The notes beneath the pieces are model-generated. The model did not search any database and had not been told where the DNA came from. It saw nothing but the letters and a program-made list of their open reading frames with translations. The position numbers and the translations under genes were made by a program. From positions 250,028 to 314,027 of the forward strand of contig NZ_WNKW01000003.1 in the NCBI RefSeq assembly GCF_009720775.1: 64,000 nucleotides of DNA, read 5' to 3'. Origin of the DNA: Pseudoduganella danionis (GTDB taxonomy: Bacteria > Pseudomonadota > Gammaproteobacteria > Burkholderiales > Burkholderiaceae_D). Of this stretch, positions 45,379-54,095 are shown in pieces. Numbering within the stretch: the first letter of the stretch is position 1; each line of letters starts with the position of its first letter.

Positions 45379-46527
45379 ATGACTAGCCTGACCCGCCTCG
45401 ATCTGTTCTGCCGCGTAGTCGATAACTACGGCGATATCGGTATCTGCTGGCGGCTGGCGCGCCAGCTGCAGCGCGAGCACGCCATCGCTGTCACGCTGTG
45501 GGTGGATGATCTGGCCAGCTTCCGCCGTATCTGTCCCGGCATCGACGTGCAGGCCGATACGCAGATGCAGGCTGGTGTCACGGTGCGCCACTGGTGCAGC
45601 ATGGACGGCGTGTTCGGCGTCGACGATGTGGCCGACATCGTCATCGAATTTTTTGCCGTCGATATCCCGCCCGGCTACATTGCCGCGATGGCGCAGTGCC
45701 AGCCGCGCCCCGTGTGGTTCAACCTGGAAGGACTGACGGCGGAAGAGTGGGTAGAAGGCTGCCACGGCCTGAGTTCCACCCATCCGCAACTGGGCCTGAT
45801 CAAGCACTTCTTCTTCCCCGGCTTCACGGAAAAGACCGGTGGCCTGCTGGTGGAAGCCGGACTGGCCGAACAGCGCCGCGCCTTCCAGTCCGATGCGGCG
45901 GCGCGTACGGCCTTCCTCGCACAACTGGGACTGGGGCCCGAACAAATGGCGGCCCGTCTGGTCAGCCTGTTCTGCTATCCCCATGCGCCTGTGGCCGAGC
46001 TGCTGGCCGCATGGCAGCTCGATACCACGCCGACTACCTGTCTGGTGCCGGAAGGCGTGGCGGCCGATGCCGTGCAAGCCTTCCTCGGCACGCCTGCCGT
46101 GGCCGGCGCCTGCGCCACGCGCGGCGCGCTGACGCTGCGCGTGCTGCCGTTTGTGCCGCAGGAGGATTACGACCGCCTGCTGTGGTCCTGCGACCTGAAC
46201 TTCGTGCGCGGCGAGGATTCCTTCGTGCGCGCGCAATGGGCTGGCCGCCCCTTCGTCTGGCACATCTACCCGCAGGACGAGCAGTTGCATCACAAGAAGC
46301 TGCGCGCCTTCCTGCAGCGCTACGCCGCCGGGCTACCGGACCTGAGTGCACTGAGCCTGCAATGGAATGGCGCGGGCAGCAGCGCAGCCGACTGGCCGGC
46401 ATTATGGGCCGGGTTCCGCACGCAGATGCCAGCCATGCAGCAGCGTGCCGAAGCATGGCAGCAGCAAATGCTGGCACTGGGCGATCTGGCCAGCAATCTG
46501 CTGCGTTTCGCCGCCACGCCGAGATAG
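45379..46527 (+). CDS. earP: EF-P arginine rhamnosyltransferase EarP
   Basis: 382 aa from the ATG at 45379, chosen because the family starts at this point (LTRLDLFCRVVDNYGDIGI). The GT-B fold inverting enzyme transfers rhamnose from dTDP-rhamnose to Arg32 of EF-P. Asp15 and Asp19 in the N-terminal motif and Glu279 in FVRGEDSFVRAQWAGRPFVW correspond to catalytic/binding residues of the characterised family. The target gene efp lies 133 bases downstream, a conserved pairing. Confidence 0.96.
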   Translation: MTSLTRLDLFCRVVDNYGDIGICWRLARQLQREHAIAVTLWVDDLASFRRICPGIDVQADTQMQAGVTVRHWCSMDGVFGVDDVADIVIEFFAVDIPPGYIAAMAQCQPRPVWFNLEGLTAEEWVEGCHGLSSTHPQLGLIKHFFFPGFTEKTGGLLVEAGLAEQRRAFQSDAAARTAFLAQLGLGPEQMAARLVSLFCYPHAPVAELLAAWQLDTTPTTCLVPEGVAADAVQAFLGTPAVAGACATRGALTLRVLPFVPQEDYDRLLWSCDLNFVRGEDSFVRAQWAGRPFVWHIYPQDEQLHHKKLRAFLQRYAAGLPDLSALSLQWNGAGSSAADWPALWAGFRTQMPAMQQRAEAWQQQMLALGDLASNLLRFAATPR

Positions 46528-46547
46528 GCGAGACGGTAAAAGCAAGG

Positions 46548-46553
46548 TATAAT
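46548..46553 (+). promoter_or_regulatory. possible -10 element of the efp promoter
   Basis: TATAAT just after the earP stop, with no convincing -35 at 17 bases. It would give a leader of about 100 bases before efp. Confidence 0.35.
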
Positions 46554-46660
46554 GCTGGGTTAATCTATTGCACATTTTTACCTGATCAACCGTGAGCTTC
46601 AGGCGCTATGCCGAGCAACAGATGATTTTTACGCAACCTACTTAGAATCGAATATTTACT

Positions 46661-47236
46661 ATGAAACCTGCAAAAGAAATTCGTGTTGGCAACATCATCA
46701 TGGTTGACAGCAAGCCTATGATCGTTCTGCGTTCCGACGTCAACGGTTCGAGCCGCACGGGCTTCACCTACAAATGGAAGATGAAGAATCTTCTGACCAA
46801 CGCTCCGATGGAAAACGTCTTCCGTGGCGACGACAAATTCGACGTAGTTGTTCTGGACAAGAAGCCAGTAACCTACTCGTACTTCGCTGACCCACTGTAC
46901 GTGTTCATGGACGCTGACTACGAACAGTACGAAATCGAAGAAGAAAACCTGGGCGAAGCCCTGAACTACCTGAAAGATGGTATGGAATGCGAAGCCGTGT
47001 TCTACGATGGCAAAGCGATCTCGGTCGAACTGCCAACCACCATCGCACGTAAAGTGGTGTACTCGGAGCCTGCAGTTAAGGGCAACACTTCGGGCAACGT
47101 TCTGAAAGAAGCCAAAATCGAGAACGCCATCGAAGCGCACTGCTTCACCGTACAGGTTCCACTGTTCGTGAGCCAGGACGACGTGATCGAAATCGACACC
47201 CGCACCAACGAATACAAGCGTATCGTTCGCGACTAA
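46661..47236 (+). CDS. efp: translation elongation factor P (EarP-modified type)
   Basis: 191 aa. EF-P relieves ribosome stalling at polyproline stretches. The modification loop reads GSSRTGF with Arg32, the residue that is rhamnosylated by EarP, rather than the Lys of the EpmA type. The three beta-barrel domains are complete ([19 protein letters not shown] at the C-terminus). Codon use is biased as in highly expressed genes. Followed by two intrinsic terminators. Confidence 0.98.
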   Translation: MKPAKEIRVGNIIMVDSKPMIVLRSDVNGSSRTGFTYKWKMKNLLTNAPMENVFRGDDKFDVVVLDKKPVTYSYFADPLYVFMDADYEQYEIEEENLGEALNYLKDGMECEAVFYDGKAISVELPTTIARKVVYSEPAVKGNTSGNVLKEAKIENAIEAHCFTVQVPLFVSQDDVIEIDTRTNEYKRIVRD

Positions 47237-47263
47237 TCTGTCAGTCTGTTGTAAGACTGCGTC

Positions 47264-47289
47264 AAAAAGGCCGTAAATTCGGCCTTTTT
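47264..47289 (+). terminator. intrinsic terminator after efp (first)
   Basis: AAAAAGGCC, 8-base loop, GGCCTTTTT; 28 bases after the efp stop. Confidence 0.85.
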
Positions 47290-47295
47290 GCCCCT

Positions 47296-47331
47296 AAAAA
47301 GCACGCTAGCACACCGCTCGCGTGCTTTTTT
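47296..47331 (+). terminator. intrinsic terminator after efp (second)
   Basis: AAAAAGCACGC with GCGTGCTTTTTT around a 13-base loop, directly after the first terminator. Confidence 0.8.
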
Positions 47332-47462
47332 CATTGAAAATCAGAAATTATTTGCCGAGCCGTAATGATTTTTATGGTACTGCAGGCAACACGCTGCTAT
47401 ATTTATAGGATGCAATAAGTTGTGCGGGCGTTAATTCTGTTTCTTTTTTCGATGGGGATGGC

Positions 47463-49070
47463 ATGGATCGCAGGGAATTCGTACGGATCGGCTTGACGGC
47501 AGGTGCTGCCGCGGGCAGCAGCCGGGTGCTTGCTGCACCGTCGGTAGCGGCCTTCAAGTTCGGTGCGGGCGGCATCCTCGAAGCGGGCGTGCGCGAGCAG
47601 CAACAGATGATGGAGGCGGGCAAGCTGACGTCCCATTCGCTGACCTCGCAGTACTTGGCGCGCATCCGCAACATCGATAAATCCGGCCCGCGCCTGAATT
47701 CCATCATCGAGATCAATCCCGAAGCCCTGAAGATTGCGCTGGAGATGGACCGCGAGCGCATGCTTAAGCGTCTGCGCGGCCCGCTGCACGGCATCCCGGT
47801 TCTACTCAAGGATAATATCGCCACGGGCGACCGTATGAGTACTACGGCCGGTTCGCTCGCGCTGAACGGCGTGCGCGCTGCGCGTGACGCGCATGTGGTG
47901 GCACAGTTGCGCGCGGCCGGCGCCGTCATCATCGGCAAAACCAATCTGAGCGAGTGGGCCAATATGCGCTCCACCCATTCCGTCAGCGGCTGGAGTGCGC
48001 GCGGCGGCCTGACCCTGAACCCGTATTCGCTGGACCGTAATTGCAGCGGATCGAGCTCCGGTTCGGGCGCAGCGATTGCCGCCAATCTGGCTACGCTGGC
48101 CGTGGGTACGGAGACGGACGGTTCCATCGTTTCGCCGGCATCCATCTGCGGTCTGGTCGGCATCAAGCCCACGCTGGGGTTGGTGAGCCGCAGCGGCATT
48201 ATTCCTATCGCCCATTCGCAGGACACGGCAGGGCCGATGGCGCGCAGCGTGGCCGATGCAGCGCTGATGCTGACGGCCATGGTGGGCGTGGATGCGGACG
48301 ATGAAGCCACGGCAGAAAGCCGCGGCAAAATGGCCGACTACAGCGCAGCGCTGGAGAAGGGCGGTTTGCAAGGCAAACGCATAGGCGTGGCGCGCAATTT
48401 CTTCGGCAGTAATCCGGAAGTGGATATGGTGATCGAGCGTGCGCTGCAGGATCTGGCGGCGCAGGGTGCCACGCTGATCGACACGGAAGTGCCCAACTCG
48501 GCCAAGTACGGCGAGACGGAAACGGAAGTGCTGCTGTATGAGTTCAAGGCCGATCTGGAAGCCTATCTGAAAAAGTACGCGCCCCATGCGCCGGTGGCCA
48601 ATATGGCCGACGTGATTGCCTTCAACAAGAAAAATCACGAACGCGAACTCAAATACTTCGGGCAGGAATATCTGGAACAGGCGCAGAACAAGGGCGACCT
48701 GGAAACCCCGGCCTACCGCGATGCGTTACTGAACAACCGCCGCTATGCGCGCGCGGAAGGCATCGATCAGGTGATGCAGCAGCACCAGCTCGATGCGCTG
48801 GTGGCGCCTACCGGCGGACCTGCGTGGCTGACCGATTTTATCAATGGCGACCATTATGGTGGCAGCTTCTCGTCGCCAGCTGCGGTGGCCGGCTATCCGC
48901 ACATCACGGTGCCGGCCGGGCATGTGCAGGGTTTGCCGGTGGGGCTGTCGTTCGTCGGCGCAGCCTATAGCGAAGCGCTGCTGATCCGCATGGCCTATTC
49001 CTACGAACAGGCCACGCGCCACCGCCGTGCGCCGCAATTCCCCGCCAGCGTATCGCTCAGCGTGCGCTAG
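47463..49070 (+). CDS. Tat-exported amidase (amidase signature family)
   Basis: 535 aa. Twin-arginine signal MDRREFVRIGLTAGAAAGS. The amidase-signature catalytic set is present: Lys116 (PVLLKDNIATGD), the Ser197-199 cluster in NCSGSSSGSGAA and Ser221 in TETDGSIVSPAS. Length is typical. It hydrolyses an amide bond of unknown substrate, probably in the periplasm. Single gene between the efp terminators and the convergent dbpA. Confidence 0.93.
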   Translation: MDRREFVRIGLTAGAAAGSSRVLAAPSVAAFKFGAGGILEAGVREQQQMMEAGKLTSHSLTSQYLARIRNIDKSGPRLNSIIEINPEALKIALEMDRERMLKRLRGPLHGIPVLLKDNIATGDRMSTTAGSLALNGVRAARDAHVVAQLRAAGAVIIGKTNLSEWANMRSTHSVSGWSARGGLTLNPYSLDRNCSGSSSGSGAAIAANLATLAVGTETDGSIVSPASICGLVGIKPTLGLVSRSGIIPIAHSQDTAGPMARSVADAALMLTAMVGVDADDEATAESRGKMADYSAALEKGGLQGKRIGVARNFFGSNPEVDMVIERALQDLAAQGATLIDTEVPNSAKYGETETEVLLYEFKADLEAYLKKYAPHAPVANMADVIAFNKKNHERELKYFGQEYLEQAQNKGDLETPAYRDALLNNRRYARAEGIDQVMQQHQLDALVAPTGGPAWLTDFINGDHYGGSFSSPAAVAGYPHITVPAGHVQGLPVGLSFVGAAYSEALLIRMAYSYEQATRHRRAPQFPASVSLSVR

Positions 49071-49107
49071 GCCGGTATTGCGCGGTCACTGCCGCGCTTT
49101 ACCCTAC

Positions 49108-50517
49108 TTAGATTTCGATAAAACGCATCTTGAAGTTGCGGCCTTTGAAGGCGCCGAAGTCGCCGCCTAGCGGGTTGCCGCGGCTCAGGCGTTCGTAGGC
49201 GTCGTAGGCCACGCGGCGGTCGATCGCCACATAGGTCTGGAATTCGGTGACGTTGATCTTGCCTACCTGTTCCTTGGCCAGACCGGCGTCGCCCGTCAGC
49301 GCGCCCAGTACATCGCCGGGACGCAGCTTGTCCTTCTTGCCGCCGGCGATCACCAGCGTCATCATCGGTGCTGCATCGACGCCGTATTCGCCTTCGTCCA
49401 GACTGTCGAGGTCATACCATGCGACGGGCGCCTGCTGGTATTCTTCGATCAGCTTGACCCATTTCTTTTCGTTCGGTGCGCACAGCGACAGGGCCAGACC
49501 CTGTTCGCCGCCACGGCCCGTGCGGCCGATGCGGTGGATGTGCACTTCCGTATCTTTCGATACGTCGACGTTGATCACGGCTTCCAGATTCTGGATGTCC
49601 AGACCGCGCGCGGCCACGTCGGTGGCCACCAGCACGGAGCAGCTACGGTTGGCGAACAGCACGAGAATTTCGTCGCGTTCGCGCTGTTCCAGTTCACCGT
49701 ACAGGGCCAGTGCCGAGAAGCCTTTGGCGCGCAGTTCGTCCACCAGTTCGCGGCACTGCACTTTGGTATTGCAGAAGGCGATGGCCGATACGGGTTTGTA
49801 GTGCGCCAGCAAACGCGCCACGGCGCTGTTGCGCTGATCGAAACCGATCTCGAAGAACAGCTGTTCGATCTGGCTGTTGTCGTGCTGCGCTTCTACCGTC
49901 ACTTCGACCGGATCGGCCAGGAAGGAATCAGTGGCGCGGCGGATATCGTCAGGGTAGGTAGCCGAGAACAGCAAGGTCTGGCGACGTTTCGGGCAGGCGC
50001 TGACGATGTTGGCGATTTCATCGTAGAAGCCCATGTCCGTCATGCGGTCCGCTTCGTCGAGCACCAGCGTTTCCACTTTCGACAGGTCCAGCGTCTGGCG
50101 GCCCAGATGGTCGCGTACGCGGCCCGGGGTGCCGACGATGATGTGGGCGCCATGTTCGAGCGAAGCGATCTGCGGACGCATGGGCGAACCACCGGTCAGC
50201 ACCAGCACTTTCACGTTGCCGGTGGCGCGCGCGAGGCGGCGCAACTCGTTGGCCACCTGGTCGGCCAGTTCGCGCGTGGGGCACAGCACCAGCGCTTGCA
50301 CGGCAAACCATGCGGGATTCAGCTTGGCGAGGATACCGATGCCGAAAGCCGCGGTCTTGCCGCTACCCGTCTTGGCCTGCGCAATCAGGTCGCGCCCCTC
50401 CAGCACGGAAGGCAGACTTTGCGCCTGTATGGCAGTCATTTCCTTGTAGCCCAGAGTGTCGAGATTGGCCAGCAGGGCAGGCGCCAGCGGCAGGCTGTTG
50501 AAAGCGGTGGATGTCAT
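49108..50517 (-). CDS. dbpA: ATP-dependent RNA helicase DbpA
   Basis: 469 aa from the ATG at 50517. DEAD-box motifs: AQAKTGSGKT (I), PTRELA (Ia), VLDEADRM (II), LFSATYP (III), HRIGRTGR (VI). The C-terminal 75 residues (TLVIAGGKKDKLRPGDVLGA, KFRGNFKMRF-like end) form the DbpA RNA-binding domain specific for 23S rRNA hairpin 92. Role in 50S subunit assembly. Convergent with the amidase gene. Confidence 0.94.
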   Translation of the reverse strand: MTSTAFNSLPLAPALLANLDTLGYKEMTAIQAQSLPSVLEGRDLIAQAKTGSGKTAAFGIGILAKLNPAWFAVQALVLCPTRELADQVANELRRLARATGNVKVLVLTGGSPMRPQIASLEHGAHIIVGTPGRVRDHLGRQTLDLSKVETLVLDEADRMTDMGFYDEIANIVSACPKRRQTLLFSATYPDDIRRATDSFLADPVEVTVEAQHDNSQIEQLFFEIGFDQRNSAVARLLAHYKPVSAIAFCNTKVQCRELVDELRAKGFSALALYGELEQRERDEILVLFANRSCSVLVATDVAARGLDIQNLEAVINVDVSKDTEVHIHRIGRTGRGGEQGLALSLCAPNEKKWVKLIEEYQQAPVAWYDLDSLDEGEYGVDAAPMMTLVIAGGKKDKLRPGDVLGALTGDAGLAKEQVGKINVTEFQTYVAIDRRVAYDAYERLSRGNPLGGDFGAFKGRNFKMRFIEI

Positions 50518-50594
50518 GGTGTCAGACCTGTATAAAAAGGACGTCAGCACAGTCTAACAGGCTCTGAGACAGCCCGATGCTGTGGAAAAAATAC

Positions 50595-50819
50595 TTAGTT
50601 TGGTGCCCACACCGGCAGGCCGGTGAGGTCTAGCTTGTCGTCGCGTACCCACAGTGGCAGACCGGTGGTGTCGGTCGGCTCGAGCAGTTCGAGTTGCACC
50701 TGTTTCTGCGTGCTGCGTTTGGCGCGCGGTGGCGGTGGACGCTTGGCTTCGGGTTCGAGCGGCGCGGCCGGGCTGAAACCGGGCAGGTCGAACGTGGCGT
50801 TATCTTTTTTATCTCTCAT
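50595..50819 (-). CDS. small basic hypothetical protein
   Basis: 74 aa from the ATG at 50819. It starts MRDKKDNATFDLPGFSP, has a Pro/Lys/Arg-rich middle (RPPPPRAKRS) and ends TGLPLWVRDDKLDLTGLPVW. The repeated TGLP(L/V)W motif is notable. Looks like a conserved small protein of Burkholderiales; function unknown. Lies 77 bases upstream of dbpA on the same strand. Confidence 0.65.
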   Translation of the reverse strand: MRDKKDNATFDLPGFSPAAPLEPEAKRPPPPRAKRSTQKQVQLELLEPTDTTGLPLWVRDDKLDLTGLPVWAPN

Positions 50820-50938
50820 GATCCATCTCGTGCCCACGGCGCGCGAAAAAATGCGCCGCTCAAAACAAAAGCCCGGCTGCAGCAGTCGGGCTCAGTTAAA
50901 TACAGGTGCGCAGTGTATCACAAAGCCGCCGCCCAACC

Positions 50939-52600
50939 CTAACGGAAGCTGAGAGTGCCGGTCAGATCGCCCGGCGGCAGGGCTTTGCGCGCCGCGAAGG
51001 CTTCGTTACGGGTCTTCAGGCCTTCCAGCAGCGGCAGGCCGTGCAGGCGGGTGATGAGGCGCAGGATGGAGGTGGTGTCGTAGAAGCTGTGATCGACCTG
51101 CCCCTTTTTGGCATACGGCGAAATCACCATGGCCGGTATGCGCGAGCCGGGGCCCCAGCGGTCGCCTTTGGGCGGCGCCACATGATCCCACCAGCCGCCG
51201 TTCTCGTCGAAGGTGACGACGATGACCATGTCTTTCCACTGCGGCGATTTCTTCAGGTGCTCGATCACGTTGGTGATGTGAGCATCGCCCGATTCGATGT
51301 CCGAGTAGCCGGCGTGCAAATTCAGATTGCCTTGCGGTTTGTAGAAGGTCACGGCCGGCAGTTTGCCGGCGATGGCGTCGGCCAGGAATTTGTTGGAGAT
51401 CGGGCTGTCACCGAGGCCGCCGTCGCGCAGGTGCTCGGCGCGTGCGGCCGTACCCGGTGCGAACTGCTTGAAGTAGTTGAACGGCTGGTGGTGGTACTGG
51501 AAGTTGGGCTTCTCGCCGCCGCCGCGCGCATCGAGCGCGGCCTGCCATGCGCCGCCATACCACGCCCAGCTGACCTTCTTGGCCGACAGCAGATCGCCGA
51601 TGGTGTCGTAGGTCTGTGGTGGCAGGGTGCTGGCATCGTCCGGATTGGCCAGCATGGTATCGCCGCCCGGTGCGGGACGGATGTAGCTAGGCTGGTAGGG
51701 AGGTGCCATGGTGTTGACGGCATAGCCGTCCGGCGTGATGGCACCGTTGTTGACGAAGTCCGGATGGCCGTCCATGGCCGAAGCAGGGCTGGTCTTGGTG
51801 ACGCTGAGGCGGAAGCCGGTCGGGCCGTCGTCCAGTACGGCGATCTTCTTGCGTGCCGCCGTCTGCGGCGCGTTGAAGTATTCTGGCGTACGGCCGCTAA
51901 TCAGGAACTGGTGATTCAGGTAGGAGCCGCCGAAGGCCGCCATGAAGAAGTTATCGCACAGGGTGTATTGTTCGGCGATCTTCCACAGGCCCAGATTCTT
52001 GCTGGTCTCGCCGTAGTAGCCCATCACCATGCCGCCCGTATTGCCCCAGGCAGCAAAGCCGTCGTTGGCGCCACCATTAATCTGCATCTGGTTCTGATAG
52101 AACAGATGCCACAGGTCGCGCGTGATGACGGCTTCCGGCAGCGGCTGGCCGGCCGTATCGACCAGTTTGAACGGTGCGTTCGGCAGACCCTTGATATCGT
52201 CTTCCTTGATGGCGTATTTCTTGCCGCCGATGTCCTGGGTGTTCGGCACCATGCCGCCCCAGATCTTGGGCAGCGCAGGCAGTACCGAACCATCGCGGTC
52301 GCGCTGCAGGCAGGCGGCTGGCGTGACGCCCGACAGCGGTGCTGCCGTGCCGGGGAAGTTGGCGAACAGGTTGTTGAAGCTGCGGTTCTCCAGATAGATC
52401 ACCACCACGTTTTTCACGTGTGCTTTGAGTTTGGCGTCCAGCGAGCTATGGCTGACAGGTTTGGCGCTGGCCGTCTCGCTCACCACGGGCAGGGTAGCGG
52501 CGATGCCGGTGGCGGCAGCCGCCTGAAAAATCCGCCGGCGCGAAGGGTTCGCTGGCGCATCCTGCATGACGGGCGCTTTATCCTGATCGGTATTTTTCAC
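50939..52600 (-). CDS. AcpA-type phosphoesterase (phospholipase C/acid phosphatase superfamily), Tat-exported
   Basis: 553 aa. Twin-arginine signal in SRRRIFQAAAATGIAATLP (about 20-38). The phosphoesterase core starts VKNVVVIYLENRSFNNLFANF with the metal-binding Glu-Asn, and later has HAGYSDIESGDAHI, VVTFDENGGWWDHVAPP and SPYAKKGQVDHSFYDTTS, all typical of the AcpA/PLC superfamily. Likely releases phosphate from organic phosphates or phospholipids in the periplasm or outside the cell. Transcribed alone. Confidence 0.9.
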   Translation of the reverse strand: MKNTDQDKAPVMQDAPANPSRRRIFQAAAATGIAATLPVVSETASAKPVSHSSLDAKLKAHVKNVVVIYLENRSFNNLFANFPGTAAPLSGVTPAACLQRDRDGSVLPALPKIWGGMVPNTQDIGGKKYAIKEDDIKGLPNAPFKLVDTAGQPLPEAVITRDLWHLFYQNQMQINGGANDGFAAWGNTGGMVMGYYGETSKNLGLWKIAEQYTLCDNFFMAAFGGSYLNHQFLISGRTPEYFNAPQTAARKKIAVLDDGPTGFRLSVTKTSPASAMDGHPDFVNNGAITPDGYAVNTMAPPYQPSYIRPAPGGDTMLANPDDASTLPPQTYDTIGDLLSAKKVSWAWYGGAWQAALDARGGGEKPNFQYHHQPFNYFKQFAPGTAARAEHLRDGGLGDSPISNKFLADAIAGKLPAVTFYKPQGNLNLHAGYSDIESGDAHITNVIEHLKKSPQWKDMVIVVTFDENGGWWDHVAPPKGDRWGPGSRIPAMVISPYAKKGQVDHSFYDTTSILRLITRLHGLPLLEGLKTRNEAFAARKALPPGDLTGTLSFR

Positions 52601-52713
52601 ACTGGACTCCTAGGCTGTACAAAAGAGGCAATTGTGACAGTTTTGTGAACGGATGGGTATGTCGGAAAAGTAAATTGAAGTATCAGCCGCTGGCTATAGG
52701 TTTATGCGCAGGC

Positions 52714-53181
52714 TCAGGACTGGATGCCGTCGACGTGCAGGCGGTGATCGGAGTCCAGCACCCAGCCGTCTTCGTAATCGACTTCGAACAGGTGGCCGTC
52801 CGGATCCTTGAAATAGCCGGCCACGCCCCAGTCCGTGCGGGTGGCCGGTTTGACCAGTGTGCCGCCGGCTGCCACGGCGCGCGCCAGTACCTGAGCTACT
52901 TCATCCGGGGTGCGAGCAAGGTAGACCAGCGCCATGCCGGCGAAGCCATTGCCGCTGGCCGTGGGCGACAGGGCGTCGGCAGCGAAAGCCGCGCGCGATA
53001 GCAGGCACAGGGCATAGCCGCCCAGATCGAATTTGGCGAAGCCGGCGTTGCTGCTGGCCGCTTGCTGCCAGCCCAGCGCCTGATAGAAGCGCACGGATGC
53101 GGTTACATCGGCCACGCCGAGCAGGATCAGGTGCAGGCGCTGGCTCGGTGGCAGGGCGGCAGGGGCGGGTAGTGTGGTCAT
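52714..53181 (-). CDS. VOC (glyoxalase/dioxygenase) superfamily protein
   Basis: 155 aa from the ATG at 53181; the longer upstream frame has no features. Paired beta-alpha-beta-beta-beta modules: LHLILLGVADVTASVRFYQA at the N-terminus and YFKDPDGHLFEVDYEDGW at the C-terminus, where the Glu is a candidate metal ligand. Reaction unknown. Confidence 0.88.
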   Translation of the reverse strand: MTTLPAPAALPPSQRLHLILLGVADVTASVRFYQALGWQQAASSNAGFAKFDLGGYALCLLSRAAFAADALSPTASGNGFAGMALVYLARTPDEVAQVLARAVAAGGTLVKPATRTDWGVAGYFKDPDGHLFEVDYEDGWVLDSDHRLHVDGIQS

Positions 53182-53340
53182 GGCGAGTTGGGGGCTAGAT
53201 GATGGTGGCGCTTTGCCAAGTTTGACAAGAATATCATCTTGTAGATAGTCCAAATTGCGTAGAAACTCACCACCTTGCCGTGCCTGATGGTTTATAGTGT
53301 TGAGGGCAGCGAACGTGCTTAGAACACTGAGGAAAAAAAA

Positions 53341-53790
53341 TTGAAGCAAGCCCGTTTAGTCTCTGGTCTGGTGTTGCTGGTGCTGAGCGCCACAGTGTGT
53401 GCGCAGGAGCCCATATCGGATCAGCGGCAGTGCCGTTTTATACAGGGGTTGATGCGGCCTATCGATAACATGGCCAAGCGCAAATTCAAGCGCTCGCAAG
53501 CCAAGGTGATCGAGCGGCGCGAACATACGCTGGTGTACGAACTGGCGCCGGATCCGGCGATCTATCTGAACGTGGTGCTCGGCGAGCATAACCGTGTGGT
53601 GATTGCACAGGCCTATATCGATGGCGACTACCTGAAGCGCCACAAGCTTACCCCCGCCACCATCCGCAAGCAGTTGGGCATACCGGCTGGGCAAAGCCTG
53701 CCCGCGCAGCTGGCCTGCGATATAGCCAGCATAGACCTGATAGGTGGCGACAATCTCGAATCGCTGGTGTTCGACCGCTACATCGATTAA
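53341..53790 (+). CDS. exported hypothetical protein
   Basis: 149 aa starting at TTG (53341), preceded by TGAGGAAAAAAAA as a ribosome-binding site. Signal peptide MKQARLVSGLVLLVLSATVCA. The mature part has two Cys (RQCRFIQ, LACDIAS), a basic helix (KRKFKRSQ) and a mixed alpha/beta pattern. No family recognised. Confidence 0.65.
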   Translation: MKQARLVSGLVLLVLSATVCAQEPISDQRQCRFIQGLMRPIDNMAKRKFKRSQAKVIERREHTLVYELAPDPAIYLNVVLGEHNRVVIAQAYIDGDYLKRHKLTPATIRKQLGIPAGQSLPAQLACDIASIDLIGGDNLESLVFDRYID

Positions 53791-53848
53791 TTCTGTCGGC
53801 TGGCCGGAACCGGCCAGCGGCCTCCCGCTGAAGCGGGGAAGGGCAATG

Positions 53849-53882
53849 AAAAAAGCCGCTGACTTCGTAAGAAATCAGCGGC
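53849..53882 (-). terminator. intrinsic terminator after tRNA-fMet
   Basis: On the - strand GCCGCTGA pairs with TCAGCGGC and is followed by six T. Positioned to end the tRNA-fMet transcript; on the + strand it may also slow transcription from the 149-aa gene. Confidence 0.85.
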
Positions 53883-53892
53883 GTTTTGAATC

Positions 53893-53969
53893 TGGTTGCG
53901 GGGACAGGATTTGAACCTGTGACCTTCGGGTTATGAGCCCGACGAGCTGCCAGACTGCTCCACCCCGCG
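53893..53969 (-). tRNA. initiator tRNA-fMet(CAT)
   Basis: 77 nt. It starts CGCGGGG with the unpaired first base typical of initiators, has the anticodon stem CGGGCTCATAACCCG with three G-C pairs, T-arm GGTTCAAATCC and encoded CCA. Confidence 0.97.
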
Positions 53970-53982
53970 TCTGAAGGCACAT

Positions 53983-54011
53983 ATTATATACACCTGTCCG
54001 ATAAAGTGCAA
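53983..54011 (-). promoter_or_regulatory. promoter of tRNA-fMet
   Basis: On the - strand TTGCAC (54011-54006), 17 bases, TATAAT (53988-53983), a near-consensus sigma-70 promoter 14 bases before the tRNA. Confidence 0.85.
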
Positions 54012-54095
54012 GAGGTCGGATAGTCAGGCACAGGTTTTCGGCCGATTTTGGTCCGCTGCTCGCGTTTTTCGTACAAAACGCGCGACGTTACGGCA

